DNA of 64,000 nucleotides from Cytophagales bacterium (GCA_033344775.1 JAWPMT010000005.1:2029501-2093500); one strand, 5' to 3'; shown: positions 1 to 7,918, counted from the stretch's first letter. The notes: generated by a model not told the origin, from the letters alone. Translations and numbers: made by a program.

Positions 1-116
1 TCTTGGAATCTGCCGAAAAATGGCTGGGAGTAACTTATAAGGAAGATAAGCCAGTCGTTAAAGATCGATTGATTGAATTGGTTGAAAAAGGAAATTATCC
101 ATCGCAATTATTTTAA
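1..116 (+). CDS. C-terminal end of a probable sugar-phosphate nucleotidyltransferase (partial)
   Basis: An open frame enters from the left edge (first full codon at 3) and stops at the TAA at 114-116, seven bases before the galE start. The visible tail contains WLGVTYKEDKP and ends KGNYPSQLF. I recall this style of ending from Bacteroidota NTP-transferase-family proteins (nucleotidyltransferases that activate sugar phosphates), which would suit the neighbouring UDP-sugar epimerase, but only 37 residues are visible and no catalytic motif is included. The coding call is firm; the family call is tentative. The close spacing suggests cotranscription with galE. Confidence 0.5.
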   Translation, partial: LESAEKWLGVTYKEDKPVVKDRLIELVEKGNYPSQLF

Positions 117-122
117 GGACTC

Positions 123-1145
123 ATGAGTAAAATTCTCGTAACCGGAGGCACAGGATACATAGGTTCACACACAGCAGTTGAACTGTTGAATGTTGGATTC
201 GAAGTAGTGATCATAGATGATCTTTCCAATTCCGAACTATCTGTGCTGGATGGCATCGAGGAGATCACAGGAAAAAGGCCATCATTTGCACAGTTTGACC
301 TTATCGATAAATCAGCGCTGGAATCGTTTTTCAGGGAACATCAAAATATTTCAGGCATCATTCACTTTGCTGCTAAAAAAGCAGTTGGCGAATCAGTGCA
401 ACAACCGTTGATGTATTATCGAAATAATTTCGATTCATTACTCAATCTGCTGGAGATGATGTCGGTTCATAAGATACCAAACATCGTATTTTCTTCGTCG
501 TGCACCGTATATGGGCAACCCGACAAACTCCCGGTTACTGAAGATACCCCTTTTCAACCTGCCGAGTCTCCTTATGGGTACTCTAAGCAAGTGTGCGAAA
601 TCATTTTACGTGATGCTTGCATAGCGGACCAATCATTAAATGCCATTGCTCTTCGATACTTCAATCCTACTGGTGCGCATGAGTCCGCCATCATCGGAGA
701 ATTGCCTAAAGGTGTTCCAGCTAATCTTGTACCTTTCATTACCCAGACAGCTGCGGGTATCCGAAAGCAATTGAAGGTATTTGGAAATGACTATGATACA
801 CCTGATGGCTCTGCAGTCAGAGATTATATTCACGTCGTGGACCTGGCCAAAGCACATGTCGTGGCCTTAAACCGACAGCTGAAGCAAAATCAGAAGTCAA
901 ACTACGAATTTTTCAATATTGGAACAGGCCAGGGGAATTCTGTGCTTGAAGTAGTCAAAACCTTTGAGCGGGTAAATGACTTAAAATTGAATTACCAGAT
1001 CGTAGAGCGACGTTCCGGCGATATTGAAAATATATATGCAGATACGACGCTAGCCAATGAAGAACTTGGCTGGTCCGCCGAGCTTGGCATAGAAGAAATG
1101 CTTACCTCGGCGTGGAAATGGCAACAAAAACTTAGTAATCAATAG
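123..1145 (+). CDS. galE: UDP-glucose 4-epimerase
   Basis: This encodes a 340-residue extended short-chain dehydrogenase that interconverts UDP-glucose and UDP-galactose with tightly bound NAD, in the cytoplasm. The Rossmann glycine motif GGTGYIGS is at residues 8-15. The SSSCTVYG strand, which carries the catalytic serine region, is followed by the catalytic Tyr-x-x-x-Lys in SPYGYSK near residue 150. The substrate loop RYFNPTGAH and the C-terminal DTTLANEELGW are also typical of GalE. Length matches the family (about 338-345). It starts seven bases after the upstream stop, so it is probably in an operon with that gene, and supplies UDP-galactose for surface polysaccharide. Confidence 0.95.
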   Translation: MSKILVTGGTGYIGSHTAVELLNVGFEVVIIDDLSNSELSVLDGIEEITGKRPSFAQFDLIDKSALESFFREHQNISGIIHFAAKKAVGESVQQPLMYYRNNFDSLLNLLEMMSVHKIPNIVFSSSCTVYGQPDKLPVTEDTPFQPAESPYGYSKQVCEIILRDACIADQSLNAIALRYFNPTGAHESAIIGELPKGVPANLVPFITQTAAGIRKQLKVFGNDYDTPDGSAVRDYIHVVDLAKAHVVALNRQLKQNQKSNYEFFNIGTGQGNSVLEVVKTFERVNDLKLNYQIVERRSGDIENIYADTTLANEELGWSAELGIEEMLTSAWKWQQKLSNQ

Positions 1146-1158
1146 AACCCCCTTCCGA

Positions 1159-1935
1159 ATGAGTGGCTTACACCTAGTATCCTGGAACGTAAATGGAATC
1201 CGGGCAATCATCAAAAAAGACTTCCCAAAAGATGTCCAGGAAATGGTGCCTGATGTCTTGTGCCTTCAAGAAACCAAAGGACAACCAGAAGATGTAAAAA
1301 CTGCCCTACAGTTGTTTGATGATTACCACATTTACGTTAATTCGTCCAAAGCCAGAAAAGGATATTCTGGCACAGCGATCCTCTCAAAACAGGAGCCCCT
1401 TTCGGTGACCTACGACATGGGGATTGAGGAACACGATCAGGAAGGAAGGGTAATCACGGCAGAATATGAAAAATTTCACCTGGTCACGGTGTATACTCCC
1501 AACTCAGGAGAAGGCCTGAAGCGCCTGGATTATCGGGAAACCTGGGATGCCGCCTTCAAGGATCACATGGTGGCCCTTGAAAGCAAAAAGCCTGTGATTG
1601 TATGTGGTGACCTTAATGTGGCTCATACGGAAATTGACATTGCCAGGGCTAAGCCGAACTTCAACAAATCGGCAGGTTATACTCAAAGAGAGATCGATGG
1701 GCTGGACAATATCCTGGCCGAAGGCTATTTCGATACATTTCGACATTTTTATCCTGAAGAAGTAAAATACTCCTGGTGGAACTACAAATTCCGGGCACGT
1801 GAAAGAAACGTAGGCTGGAGAATCGATTATTTCCTGGCCAGTGAAGCTTTAAAAGACTCGGTGACAGCAGCAGAGATCTACAACGAACGCTTTGGGTCGG
1901 ACCATTGCCCGGTCGGTCTCCGTGTAAACATTTAG
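1159..1935 (+). CDS. xth: Exodeoxyribonuclease III / AP endonuclease
   Basis: This 258-residue protein belongs to the endonuclease/exonuclease/phosphatase family and repairs abasic sites in DNA. The visible family motifs are SWNVNGIRA (metal-ligand Asn at residue 10), LCLQETK (metal-binding Glu at about residue 38), VCGDLNVAH (catalytic Asp and Asn) and the terminal GSDHCPVG (catalytic Asp-His). Length is normal for the ExoIII/ExoA branch. It lies 13 bases after galE and 36 bases before gcvT, all on the same strand, but there is no functional link to either. Confidence 0.93.
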   Translation: MSGLHLVSWNVNGIRAIIKKDFPKDVQEMVPDVLCLQETKGQPEDVKTALQLFDDYHIYVNSSKARKGYSGTAILSKQEPLSVTYDMGIEEHDQEGRVITAEYEKFHLVTVYTPNSGEGLKRLDYRETWDAAFKDHMVALESKKPVIVCGDLNVAHTEIDIARAKPNFNKSAGYTQREIDGLDNILAEGYFDTFRHFYPEEVKYSWWNYKFRARERNVGWRIDYFLASEALKDSVTAAEIYNERFGSDHCPVGLRVNI

Positions 1936-1971
1936 TCAATACTTCATTTACCTAATCGTTAAACCCCAATA

Positions 1972-3060
1972 ATGATGACCAAAAAAATTCCTTTGCACGA
2001 CCTTCATGTGAGCCTGGGCGGCAAAATCGTTCCATTCGCAGGATACGAAATGCCTGTACGATATAGCTCCGACAAAGAGGAACACCTGACCGTTCGTAAT
2101 GGTGTGGGTGTATTTGATGTTTCGCATATGGGCGAATTTCTGATCAAAGGGCCTGGCGCTTTGGACCTGATCCAAAAAGTGACCAGTAATGATGCCAGTA
2201 AGATCGTTGACGGACAGGCACAATACTCATGTTTCCCCAATGACAAAGGCGGTATTGTAGATGACCTGATCGTTTACCGATTCGGAGAAGAAGATTACAT
2301 GATGGTCGTCAATGCCTCCAACATCGAGAAGGATTGGAATTGGGTAGCTAGCCACAATACGGCAGGGGTGACCATGGAAAACGTATCGGATGACATCTGT
2401 TTATTCGCGGTACAAGGCCCTAAAGCCGCTGAGGCACTACAGTCTTTAACTGAAGTTTCTCTTGCGGACATAAAATTCTACCATTTTGTCAAAGGAGAAA
2501 TCGCAGGGATCCAGGATGTGATCATTTCAGGAACCGGCTACACCGGCGCAGGCGGTTTTGAACTATATGTCGACAAAGATTCAGCAGAAGCACTTTGGAA
2601 AGCAGTATTTGAGGCAGGTGCCTCTTATGACATCAAACCCATCGGACTTGGTGCTCGTGACACCCTACGCATGGAAATGGGGTATTGCCTCTATGGTAAT
2701 GACATCACCGACGAAACTTCCCCACTGGAGGCAGGACTCGGATGGATCACCAAATTCACCAAGGACTTCATCAATAGTGAAGCGTTACAAGCACAAAAAG
2801 AAGCAGGTGTTTCTAAAAGGCTCGTTGGTTTCAAAATGATCGATCGGGGAATTCCGCGTCAGGGTTATGAGATTTGTGACGAAAACGAACAAACCATTGG
2901 CGAAGTGACTTCAGGCACCATGTCGCCTAGTCTTAATATTGGTGTTGGCCTGGGTTATGTCAACTCTGGCATGCACAAATCTGGCACAGAAGTATTCATT
3001 AAGATCCGTAATAAGCTAGTAAAAGCGGAGGTGTCCCGACCTCCATTTGTGACGCAATGA
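1972..3060 (+). CDS. gcvT: Aminomethyltransferase, glycine cleavage system T protein
   Basis: The T protein (362 residues) transfers the methylene group from the aminomethyl-lipoyl H protein to tetrahydrofolate and releases ammonia. The sequence shows the GcvT hallmarks: [14 protein letters not shown] near the start, [10 protein letters not shown], a central [11 protein letters not shown] and [18 protein letters not shown], and a C-terminal barrel with [12 protein letters not shown]. Two ATG codons are adjacent (1972 and 1975); either could be used. The P and H proteins are not nearby. The stop codon overlaps the next gene as ATGA, so the two are translationally coupled. Confidence 0.95.
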   Translation: MMTKKIPLHDLHVSLGGKIVPFAGYEMPVRYSSDKEEHLTVRNGVGVFDVSHMGEFLIKGPGALDLIQKVTSNDASKIVDGQAQYSCFPNDKGGIVDDLIVYRFGEEDYMMVVNASNIEKDWNWVASHNTAGVTMENVSDDICLFAVQGPKAAEALQSLTEVSLADIKFYHFVKGEIAGIQDVIISGTGYTGAGGFELYVDKDSAEALWKAVFEAGASYDIKPIGLGARDTLRMEMGYCLYGNDITDETSPLEAGLGWITKFTKDFINSEALQAQKEAGVSKRLVGFKMIDRGIPRQGYEICDENEQTIGEVTSGTMSPSLNIGVGLGYVNSGMHKSGTEVFIKIRNKLVKAEVSRPPFVTQ

Positions 3061-3761
3061 ACATTGAAGTCTGCCTAACTCCCGCCCTTATTGAGCAGTT
3101 TGACCTGTCAGGAAAGGTCGTGGTAGTTGTTGATATTTTCCGTGCCACCTCTTGCATGGTGGCCGGATTGTCCAACAATGTCAAAGCCATTTATCCGGTA
3201 GCCACCGTCGACGAATGCCTGGCACTAGGCAAAAAGGGCATGCTTATGGCTGGGGAAAGAGGCGGCATCAAAATTCCGGAATTCGATTTGGGCAACAGCC
3301 CTTTTGATTATTTGCAGGAACATGTGACTAACCGGGAAGTGGGTGTCAGTACCACTAACGGCACGCTGGCACTCAGCAAATCCCGAGCAGCTGATGAGAT
3401 ATTGGTAGGCGCTTTCCTGAATCTAGCCGCAACTACTCAATACCTGGAAACATTGAACAAAGACCTGGTCATTCACTGCGCAGGCTGGAAAGGAACGGTC
3501 AACCTGGAAGACACCTTATACGCAGGCGCATTGATCGACCGACTTAGCCAAAAAGAGTTGAAAGACGATGCTACTTTTCTGGCACACTCTCTGTTCCTTC
3601 AACACCAAAATGATCTATTAGGTGCAGCAGAGCAATCTGCACATGCCCAAAGACTCGCAGGATTTGGCATCAAAAAGGACATTGCTTTTTCACTGCAGGA
3701 TAGCATTTATGATACAGTGATCCGATTGGAAGGAGAAAAGTTGGTGAAAGTCCACTTCTAG
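3057..3761 (+). CDS. comB: 2-phosphosulfolactate phosphatase-like protein (ComB family)
   Basis: The 234-residue product matches the ComB family, which in methanogens dephosphorylates 2-phosphosulfolactate on the way to coenzyme M and is also widespread in bacteria. Family features seen are [15 protein letters not shown] near residue 25, AGERGG, and STTNGTLAL around residue 100. The ATG overlaps the gcvT stop by four bases. In Bacteroidota the role is not settled; sulfolactate or sulfonate metabolism is an inference from the family, and the actual substrate may differ. It is closed by the terminator at 3838-3870. Confidence 0.85.
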   Translation: MNIEVCLTPALIEQFDLSGKVVVVVDIFRATSCMVAGLSNNVKAIYPVATVDECLALGKKGMLMAGERGGIKIPEFDLGNSPFDYLQEHVTNREVGVSTTNGTLALSKSRAADEILVGAFLNLAATTQYLETLNKDLVIHCAGWKGTVNLEDTLYAGALIDRLSQKELKDDATFLAHSLFLQHQNDLLGAAEQSAHAQRLAGFGIKKDIAFSLQDSIYDTVIRLEGEKLVKVHF

Positions 3762-3797
3762 GCCTCAGAGTACCATAGAAGGCTTCACACTTCAAGA

Positions 3798-3828
3798 ATC
3801 TCACATTTCGACAAGCTCAATGTGAGAT
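3798..3828. repeat. REP-like hairpin, family A, copy 1
   Basis: A perfect 10-bp inverted repeat (ATCTCACATT at 3798-3807, AATGTGAGAT at 3819-3828) encloses the 11-base loop TCGACAAGCTC. The reverse complement of the element at 31685-31707 has a near-identical loop (TCGATAAACTC) on a different but still complementary stem, so this is a repeat family and not an isolated hairpin. Confidence 0.65.
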
Positions 3829-3837
3829 TAAAAAAGC

Positions 3838-3870
3838 AAAACCCGAAGTACAAGGTACCTCGGGTTTTTT
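3838..3870 (+). terminator. Rho-independent terminator after comB
   Basis: AAAACCCGA (3838-3846) pairs with TCGGGTTTT across a 13-base loop and runs into a T tract at 3865-3870. It lies 77 bases after the comB stop and closes the galE-to-comB run of plus-strand genes. Confidence 0.8.
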
Positions 3871-4135
3871 ATTTGTCTGATGCTAGTGTGTACATGACGG
3901 TGCTCGTCATCCGTGGAGTCGAGATGGTTAACCCCGCGCACACAAGCCAAAATTGAAAAAAGGGGAGACGATTTCCTTACCCTAAAGCGCGTATATCATG
4001 AAATACCACAAATGCGGTATCAGCACCGGAAAAACCCTGCGGTATTTTGGAGACTACTGCAGTTGCGGTACAAAAAAGAGAAAGATTTCTTTGAAGTTTG
4101 TAGGAGAACGAATTTTAAAATTAAACACCAATAAA
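3871..4135 (+). promoter_or_regulatory. Leader region with TGCGGTA repeats upstream of the first orphan small gene
   Basis: Together with the terminator region this stretch lacks a convincing gene. It holds TGCGGTA at 4013, 4038 and 4064, spaced 25 and 26 bases, and an imperfect hairpin ATACCACA/TGCGGTAT at 4003-4020. The block 4036-4071 recurs at 4621-4656 upstream of the second orphan gene. A 73-codon open frame across it (3913-4134) looks spurious because the repeats run through it. The regulatory role is inferred from the duplication and position. Confidence 0.5.
4036..4071 (+). repeat. 36-bp leader repeat, copy 1
   Basis: By eye this matches 4621-4656 at 33 of 36 positions. Each copy starts with CCTGCGGTATTT, contains the 8-bp palindrome ACTGCAGT and ends TTGCGGTA. 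Copy 1 lies 65 bases before the ATG at 4136 and copy 2 lies 68 bases before the ATG at 4724. Confidence 0.75.
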
Positions 4136-4504
4136 ATGCCAACGATATTAAATATGACACTAAATAAGGATTCTACGCTTACTGTTGAACCTTATAATGC
4201 TGAATCGGCAACAGATGATACCGTTATCATCAAAGCAAAACTTGCAGACGGGGTTGAAAATTGTGGAGAAGCCTTCTATTTTGCGTTAGATTTTAGGCCA
4301 TCAGTTGCTGCATCCCCTATTTCCAATGGCTATTCCGGCGTAAATTATGGGACAGGTATCCTGGATCAAGATTCTGTTGTCGGGTACATCACCTACCAAG
4401 TGCCTAAGTTCTTTTTCTACATGCCAACCATTACCTATGGCCTTAACCAGTATAAAGGTAAGATGACTTCTAACCTTTATGTCAATGAAAGCCCAAGCAC
4501 ATAG
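4136..4504 (+). CDS. Orphan small protein, unknown function
   Basis: A 123-residue protein with no family I recognise. I chose the ATG at 4136 because it follows an A-rich leader typical of Bacteroidota, while the longer frame from 3998 translates the leader repeat into Cys/Lys-rich nonsense. The sequence starts MPTILNMTLNKDS, has no signal peptide or membrane segment, one cysteine (in VENCGEAF), and an aromatic central stretch (PKFFFYMPTITYG). It is probably a compact beta-rich domain, judging from alternating hydrophobics. A 36-bp element upstream is shared with the next gene, so the two are likely coregulated. Base composition is AT-rich compared with the housekeeping genes to the left. 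Confidence 0.7.
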   Translation: MPTILNMTLNKDSTLTVEPYNAESATDDTVIIKAKLADGVENCGEAFYFALDFRPSVAASPISNGYSGVNYGTGILDQDSVVGYITYQVPKFFFYMPTITYGLNQYKGKMTSNLYVNESPST

Positions 4505-4562
4505 TTAAATTGAAGTAGTCTTCTAGGTCTTCAAAAGTTTGTTTGAATTGCAAGAGATTAAA

Positions 4563-4578
4563 TCAAATTCGAATTTGA
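4563..4578. promoter_or_regulatory. 16-bp perfect palindrome between the orphan genes
   Basis: TCAAATTCGAATTTGA is a perfect, uninterrupted palindrome. It sits 58 bases after the first orphan stop and 145 bases before the next ATG, without a T tract, so a protein-binding operator is more likely than a terminator. Function is inferred. Confidence 0.4.
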
Positions 4579-4620
4579 AGCCAAGGTGTTCACAAGCCAA
4601 TCATTTTAACCCTTATCAGA

Positions 4621-4656
4621 CCTGCGGTATTTCAAAGACTACTGCAGTTGCGGTAT
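4621..4656 (+). repeat. 36-bp leader repeat, copy 2
   Basis: Second copy of the block at 4036-4071 (three substitutions by eye), with TGCGGTA at 4623 and 4649, again 26 bases apart. It lies 68 bases before the ATG of the second orphan gene. Confidence 0.75.
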
Positions 4657-4723
4657 ATCGGTATTAAAAATATTTGGTTAGTTTGAACCATTAAGTTTAT
4701 TAAACAACCAAATAGTTAAAATC

Positions 4724-5224
4724 ATGTCACAGACTAACGTAAAAAATTATTTCTTACAATTCAATACAGAAAAATTAATCCCCATATTAAGTCTTCCGGA
4801 CCCTCCCGAAGATGATATTTTAGGTTATATCACTATATATGGACCTGGCGTAAGTCCTGCGACTGGCCCAAGTATAAAAGAGTTTCTGATCGAACTTGTT
4901 AAGGGACAAGATGTCAACATCACGCTGATGCCAATCAACTTGACAACCGCAGATCGGATATTTTTCAACTCCAACAACAATGAAGCACCATTCAGAATTA
5001 AAAGATCAAATAACAACCCAAATAAGCCTCTGAAGAGTAGTTATTTCAATGGTAATTTTCACAATTATGCTGTGACCATGCATTTAACAGCAACACACAA
5101 ATTAGAAACCACCTCCAACATTACTTTTGATATTCTACTAATCCCCGCAGGAAAAACAGTCACTGAGGGTTATAACTTTGTCATTGATCCTCAACTGCAA
5201 ATCAAACAACCTTCAAACCCTTAA
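4724..5224 (+). CDS. Orphan small protein, unknown function
   Basis: A 166-residue protein that I cannot assign. It has no signal peptide or transmembrane segment, is rich in Asn, Pro and Thr, and has alternating hydrophobic stretches suggesting a beta-sandwich (for example FDILLIPAG near the end). The ATG at 4724 follows an A-rich leader. Its TAA shares one base with the ATG of the histidine kinase (TAATG at 5222-5226), so translation is coupled and a role upstream of, or as partner to, that kinase is plausible. AT-rich: the line 5041-5100 has 19 G+C in 60 by hand count. Confidence 0.75.
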   Translation: MSQTNVKNYFLQFNTEKLIPILSLPDPPEDDILGYITIYGPGVSPATGPSIKEFLIELVKGQDVNITLMPINLTTADRIFFNSNNNEAPFRIKRSNNNPNKPLKSSYFNGNFHNYAVTMHLTATHKLETTSNITFDILLIPAGKTVTEGYNFVIDPQLQIKQPSNP

Positions 5225-7083
5225 TGAATTTGAGAAAAATCATATTGCTCCCAATAACACTAAGCTTTTTAGTCTTCAACAGTTTAGGCCAGAATGTTCC
5301 ACTAATAGATAGTTTGAAGCAGCTCCTCCAGAACTCGAATCTAGAAAGATCTGAACGTCTCAAATTTCTTGAAGAAATAGCCCTTTATTCTTCTGATCCG
5401 GAGGAAAAGATAATCTATTCGGAGAAAGTTCTAGAATTGCTTAACGCAGATGATAGACAAGACTTCTACATTAATGCATTACTAAATATCGGAGTTTCTT
5501 ACCGCTTAACTGGAGAATTAGAAAAATCCTTAGAATATTTATTCAAGAGCTCTGAGGTTGCATTTGCTAATACTGAAAATATCTTATTGGCTGAATCATA
5601 CGTCGAAATAGCTACCACCTACACCAAAAATAGCGATCAAAAAAATGCACTCATATATTCCAATAAAGCGATCAAAATCTTTAAAGAAACTGGAAACTTC
5701 CAAAAATTAGCAATCAACCTTCTCAATACTGGATTCATCTATTTTGAACAAAACAAATTTGATAGTGCCTTATTATATTACAATGAAGCCGGTCCACTTT
5801 TTGACTCTGTAAATTTAACAATCGGCAAAGCCTATAACCTAGGAAATCGCGCCCTGGTCTACTGGAAAACTGGGGCATTCGAAGAGGCAGAACAAGATTT
5901 ACTCCTTGCCATTGATATGTTAGTTCCTTTAGGAGATCAATACGGCATGGCAGACTTCCATAATCAATTAGGAAATCTCTATCTGGAAACAGGACAAACC
6001 GAAAAAAGCATAATCCATACCCAAAAATCCTTGGAAATGGCTGAAGCACTAGGACTCAAGGAACAGGCCCGTGATGCCTCATTGGTCTTATCAAAACTCT
6101 CAGCCGAAAGAAGAAACTTTGAGGAAGCATATCGCTTACATCAAGAATACCTGGCTTATCGCGATAGTATCCAAAATGAAGAAAACACTAAAGCAATGGC
6201 CGATCAGCGGACGGAATTCGAGGTAAGTATCCGTGAAAAAGAAATTGAGGTACTGGAGAAAGACAAGCAATTGCAAAACATCTACATCATCGTTGCACTG
6301 GTATTTCTTCTGGTTTTCATCCTGCTCTACTTGTTGAGTCGTCAGCGACTGATCACCAATAAACTGGCCTCGAAAGCGGAACGGGATCAGCATGAAAAAG
6401 ACGTGCAAAACTTGTTACAAGGTCAAGAGAAGAAGACGCTACAATCCATGATTGAAGGGCGGGAAAAAGAACGTAAACACCTGGCAGGAGAACTCCACAA
6501 TCACCTTGGAAGCCTGTTGGCGACTGTCAAGATGAACCTCAATGGCTTTGAGCAGGAAGATCAACGCATCAATACACTTCATCAGTTAGTAGATCAGGTC
6601 TACAATGACGTAAGAGACATGTCTCATGCCCTGAACATGGGTGTATCGGAAGATTTTGGATTAGTCTCTGCCCTTCAGGAGCTGGTAGATCACTTGTCTC
6701 AATCCGGCAAACTCAAAATCGAGTTCAATGCGGCTGTGACCGATTGCTTCATTCCTTTTGAGCAGGAAATTGTCCTCTACCGGGTTGTCCAGGAGCTGGT
6801 CAGCAATGTATTGAAGCATGCGCAGGCCACGGAGATGACGTTACTTTTAACCTGTTTCGAAGACGAACAATTATTGAACATCATGGTTGCCGACAATGGT
6901 CAGGGCTTTGACACAGAAAACGCCAAAGTCAAGGCAGATGGCATGGGCTTACACTCACTGGATGGCATGGTAAGTAGCCTCCATGGAGAAATGGAAATTG
7001 ATAGCCAGGCCGGCAAAGGAACAACGATCAACATCGACTTCCCTCTGGATGACGCCATGACTGAAAATCCCCTCACACAATGA
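5224..7083 (+). CDS. TPR-sensor histidine kinase (HisKA_3 type)
   Basis: The 619-residue product has a signal peptide (residues 1-23, ending FNSLGQ), a string of tetratricopeptide repeats at roughly residues 70-300, a coiled stretch, one transmembrane helix at 353-371, and a cytoplasmic kinase. The HisKA_3 box ERKHLAGELHNHLGS places the phospho-accepting His at residue 425, and the ATPase domain shows ELVSNVLKHA (N box), DNGQGFD (G1) and GMGL (G2). It would sense through a periplasmic TPR domain and phosphorylate the response regulator whose ATG overlaps its stop (ATGA, 7080-7083). Composition changes inside the gene: sampled lines in the TPR half are 28-33% G+C (5221-5280, 5461-5520), lines in the kinase half 50-58% (6781-6840, 6961-7020). 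Confidence 0.9.
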   Translation: MNLRKIILLPITLSFLVFNSLGQNVPLIDSLKQLLQNSNLERSERLKFLEEIALYSSDPEEKIIYSEKVLELLNADDRQDFYINALLNIGVSYRLTGELEKSLEYLFKSSEVAFANTENILLAESYVEIATTYTKNSDQKNALIYSNKAIKIFKETGNFQKLAINLLNTGFIYFEQNKFDSALLYYNEAGPLFDSVNLTIGKAYNLGNRALVYWKTGAFEEAEQDLLLAIDMLVPLGDQYGMADFHNQLGNLYLETGQTEKSIIHTQKSLEMAEALGLKEQARDASLVLSKLSAERRNFEEAYRLHQEYLAYRDSIQNEENTKAMADQRTEFEVSIREKEIEVLEKDKQLQNIYIIVALVFLLVFILLYLLSRQRLITNKLASKAERDQHEKDVQNLLQGQEKKTLQSMIEGREKERKHLAGELHNHLGSLLATVKMNLNGFEQEDQRINTLHQLVDQVYNDVRDMSHALNMGVSEDFGLVSALQELVDHLSQSGKLKIEFNAAVTDCFIPFEQEIVLYRVVQELVSNVLKHAQATEMTLLLTCFEDEQLLNIMVADNGQGFDTENAKVKADGMGLHSLDGMVSSLHGEMEIDSQAGKGTTINIDFPLDDAMTENPLTQ

Positions 7084-7718
7084 TCAACATTCTAATCGTA
7101 GACGACCACCAACTTTTCGCAGAAGGACTCAAGTCCATGTTCAACCCCAAGGATGAGATCACCGTAGTGGGACAAACCACGAATGGATACGAAGTACCCA
7201 AGCTCCTCAATGAACTAGAAGTGGATGTCGTCCTTATGGACATAGACATGCCGCAAATTGATGGCATTGCCACGCTTGAGCTCATGAAAAAGGAAGGGTT
7301 CGACTTACCCGTGCTCATGCTTACCATGCACCAAAGCCTGAAGTATATCCGTAAAGCGCTGGAAAAAGGTGCGCAGGGATACATTTTGAAGGCCGCCTCC
7401 AAAAAGGAGGTAGTTGATGCGATCGAAACGGTAAACCAACGCAAAAATTATTTTCACGAGAAGGTCAGTGAACAGGTATTCGACTATTTCCGAGGCAAAA
7501 GATCCAATGATACCACTGCACAAGAGCTATCAACCCGAGAATTGGAAATCGTGAAGTGTCTTGCGGAAGGCTTGAATAGCAAACAGGTGGGAGAAAAGCT
7601 TTTCATCAGTCAGCAAACGGTAAGAACTCACCGTCGAAACATCATGCACAAACTGCACGTGAAAACTACCGGTGAACTGATCCGTCTAAGTATGGAGAAG
7701 GGCTGGATTGAAGATTGA
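7080..7718 (+). CDS. NarL/FixJ-family response regulator
   Basis: A 212-residue two-domain regulator. The receiver domain has the acidic pair Asp8-Asp9 in VDDHQLF, the phospho-acceptor Asp54 in VLMDIDMP, and the conserved Lys in GYILKAA. The C-terminal LuxR-type helix-turn-helix is at about residues 145-205, with LSTRELEIVKCLAEGLNSKQVGEKLFISQQTV. It is the cognate partner of the overlapping histidine kinase. Likely targets are the orphan genes upstream, which carry repeated TGCGGTA motifs, but that is inference. Confidence 0.93.
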   Translation: MINILIVDDHQLFAEGLKSMFNPKDEITVVGQTTNGYEVPKLLNELEVDVVLMDIDMPQIDGIATLELMKKEGFDLPVLMLTMHQSLKYIRKALEKGAQGYILKAASKKEVVDAIETVNQRKNYFHEKVSEQVFDYFRGKRSNDTTAQELSTRELEIVKCLAEGLNSKQVGEKLFISQQTVRTHRRNIMHKLHVKTTGELIRLSMEKGWIED

Positions 7719-7764
7719 TCCAAATTGCAGGAATGCTCAACAAATTGCAAACTTAAATCTTTAA

Positions 7765-7788
7765 GGTCCTTCGATACAATCGAGGACC
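7765..7788. repeat. REP-like hairpin, family B, copy 1 (possible terminator)
   Basis: GGTCC (7765-7769), a bulged T, then TCGAT pair with ATCGA and GGACC around the triloop ACA. The core TCGATACAATCGAGG differs at one base from the core at 37052-37066. It lies between the plus-strand response regulator and the minus-strand peptide gene and could terminate either. Confidence 0.55.
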
Positions 7789-7825
7789 GTAACGAGGGAC
7801 CAGAAAAGAGTTACACTATCTCGCT

Positions 7826-7918
7826 CTAATTACCTCCTGTATGTGTATGTGAAGAAGAGGTCTTAATTAATGGCCCACCCTTCACACTTTGAAGTTGCTT
7901 TACATTTAGCTTTTTCAT
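7826..7918 (-). CDS. Small peptide with double-glycine-type leader (candidate secreted peptide precursor)
   Basis: Reading the minus strand from the ATG at 7916-7918 to the TAG at 7826-7828 gives 30 codons. The N-terminal half is MKKLNVKQLQSVKGG: a basic start, regularly spaced Leu/Val residues and a terminal Gly-Gly, the pattern of leaders cut and exported by C39-peptidase ABC transporters and used by many Bacteroidota RiPP precursors. The C-terminal half is PLIKTSSSHTHTGGN, rich in Ser, Thr and His and lacking Cys. The ATG is preceded by an A-rich leader, and a hairpin (7765-7788) follows the stop. No C39 transporter or modification enzyme is in the window. Short length makes chance a real possibility. 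Confidence 0.5.
   Translation of the reverse strand: MKKLNVKQLQSVKGGPLIKTSSSHTHTGGN

Noticed and set aside
3894-3956. 20-codon plus-strand frame after the comB terminator
   Set aside because: No A-rich leader and no recognisable pattern.
3913-4134. 73-codon open frame upstream of the first orphan gene
   Set aside because: It runs through the duplicated leader repeat and gives a basic, low-complexity product with no leader or conservation signal.
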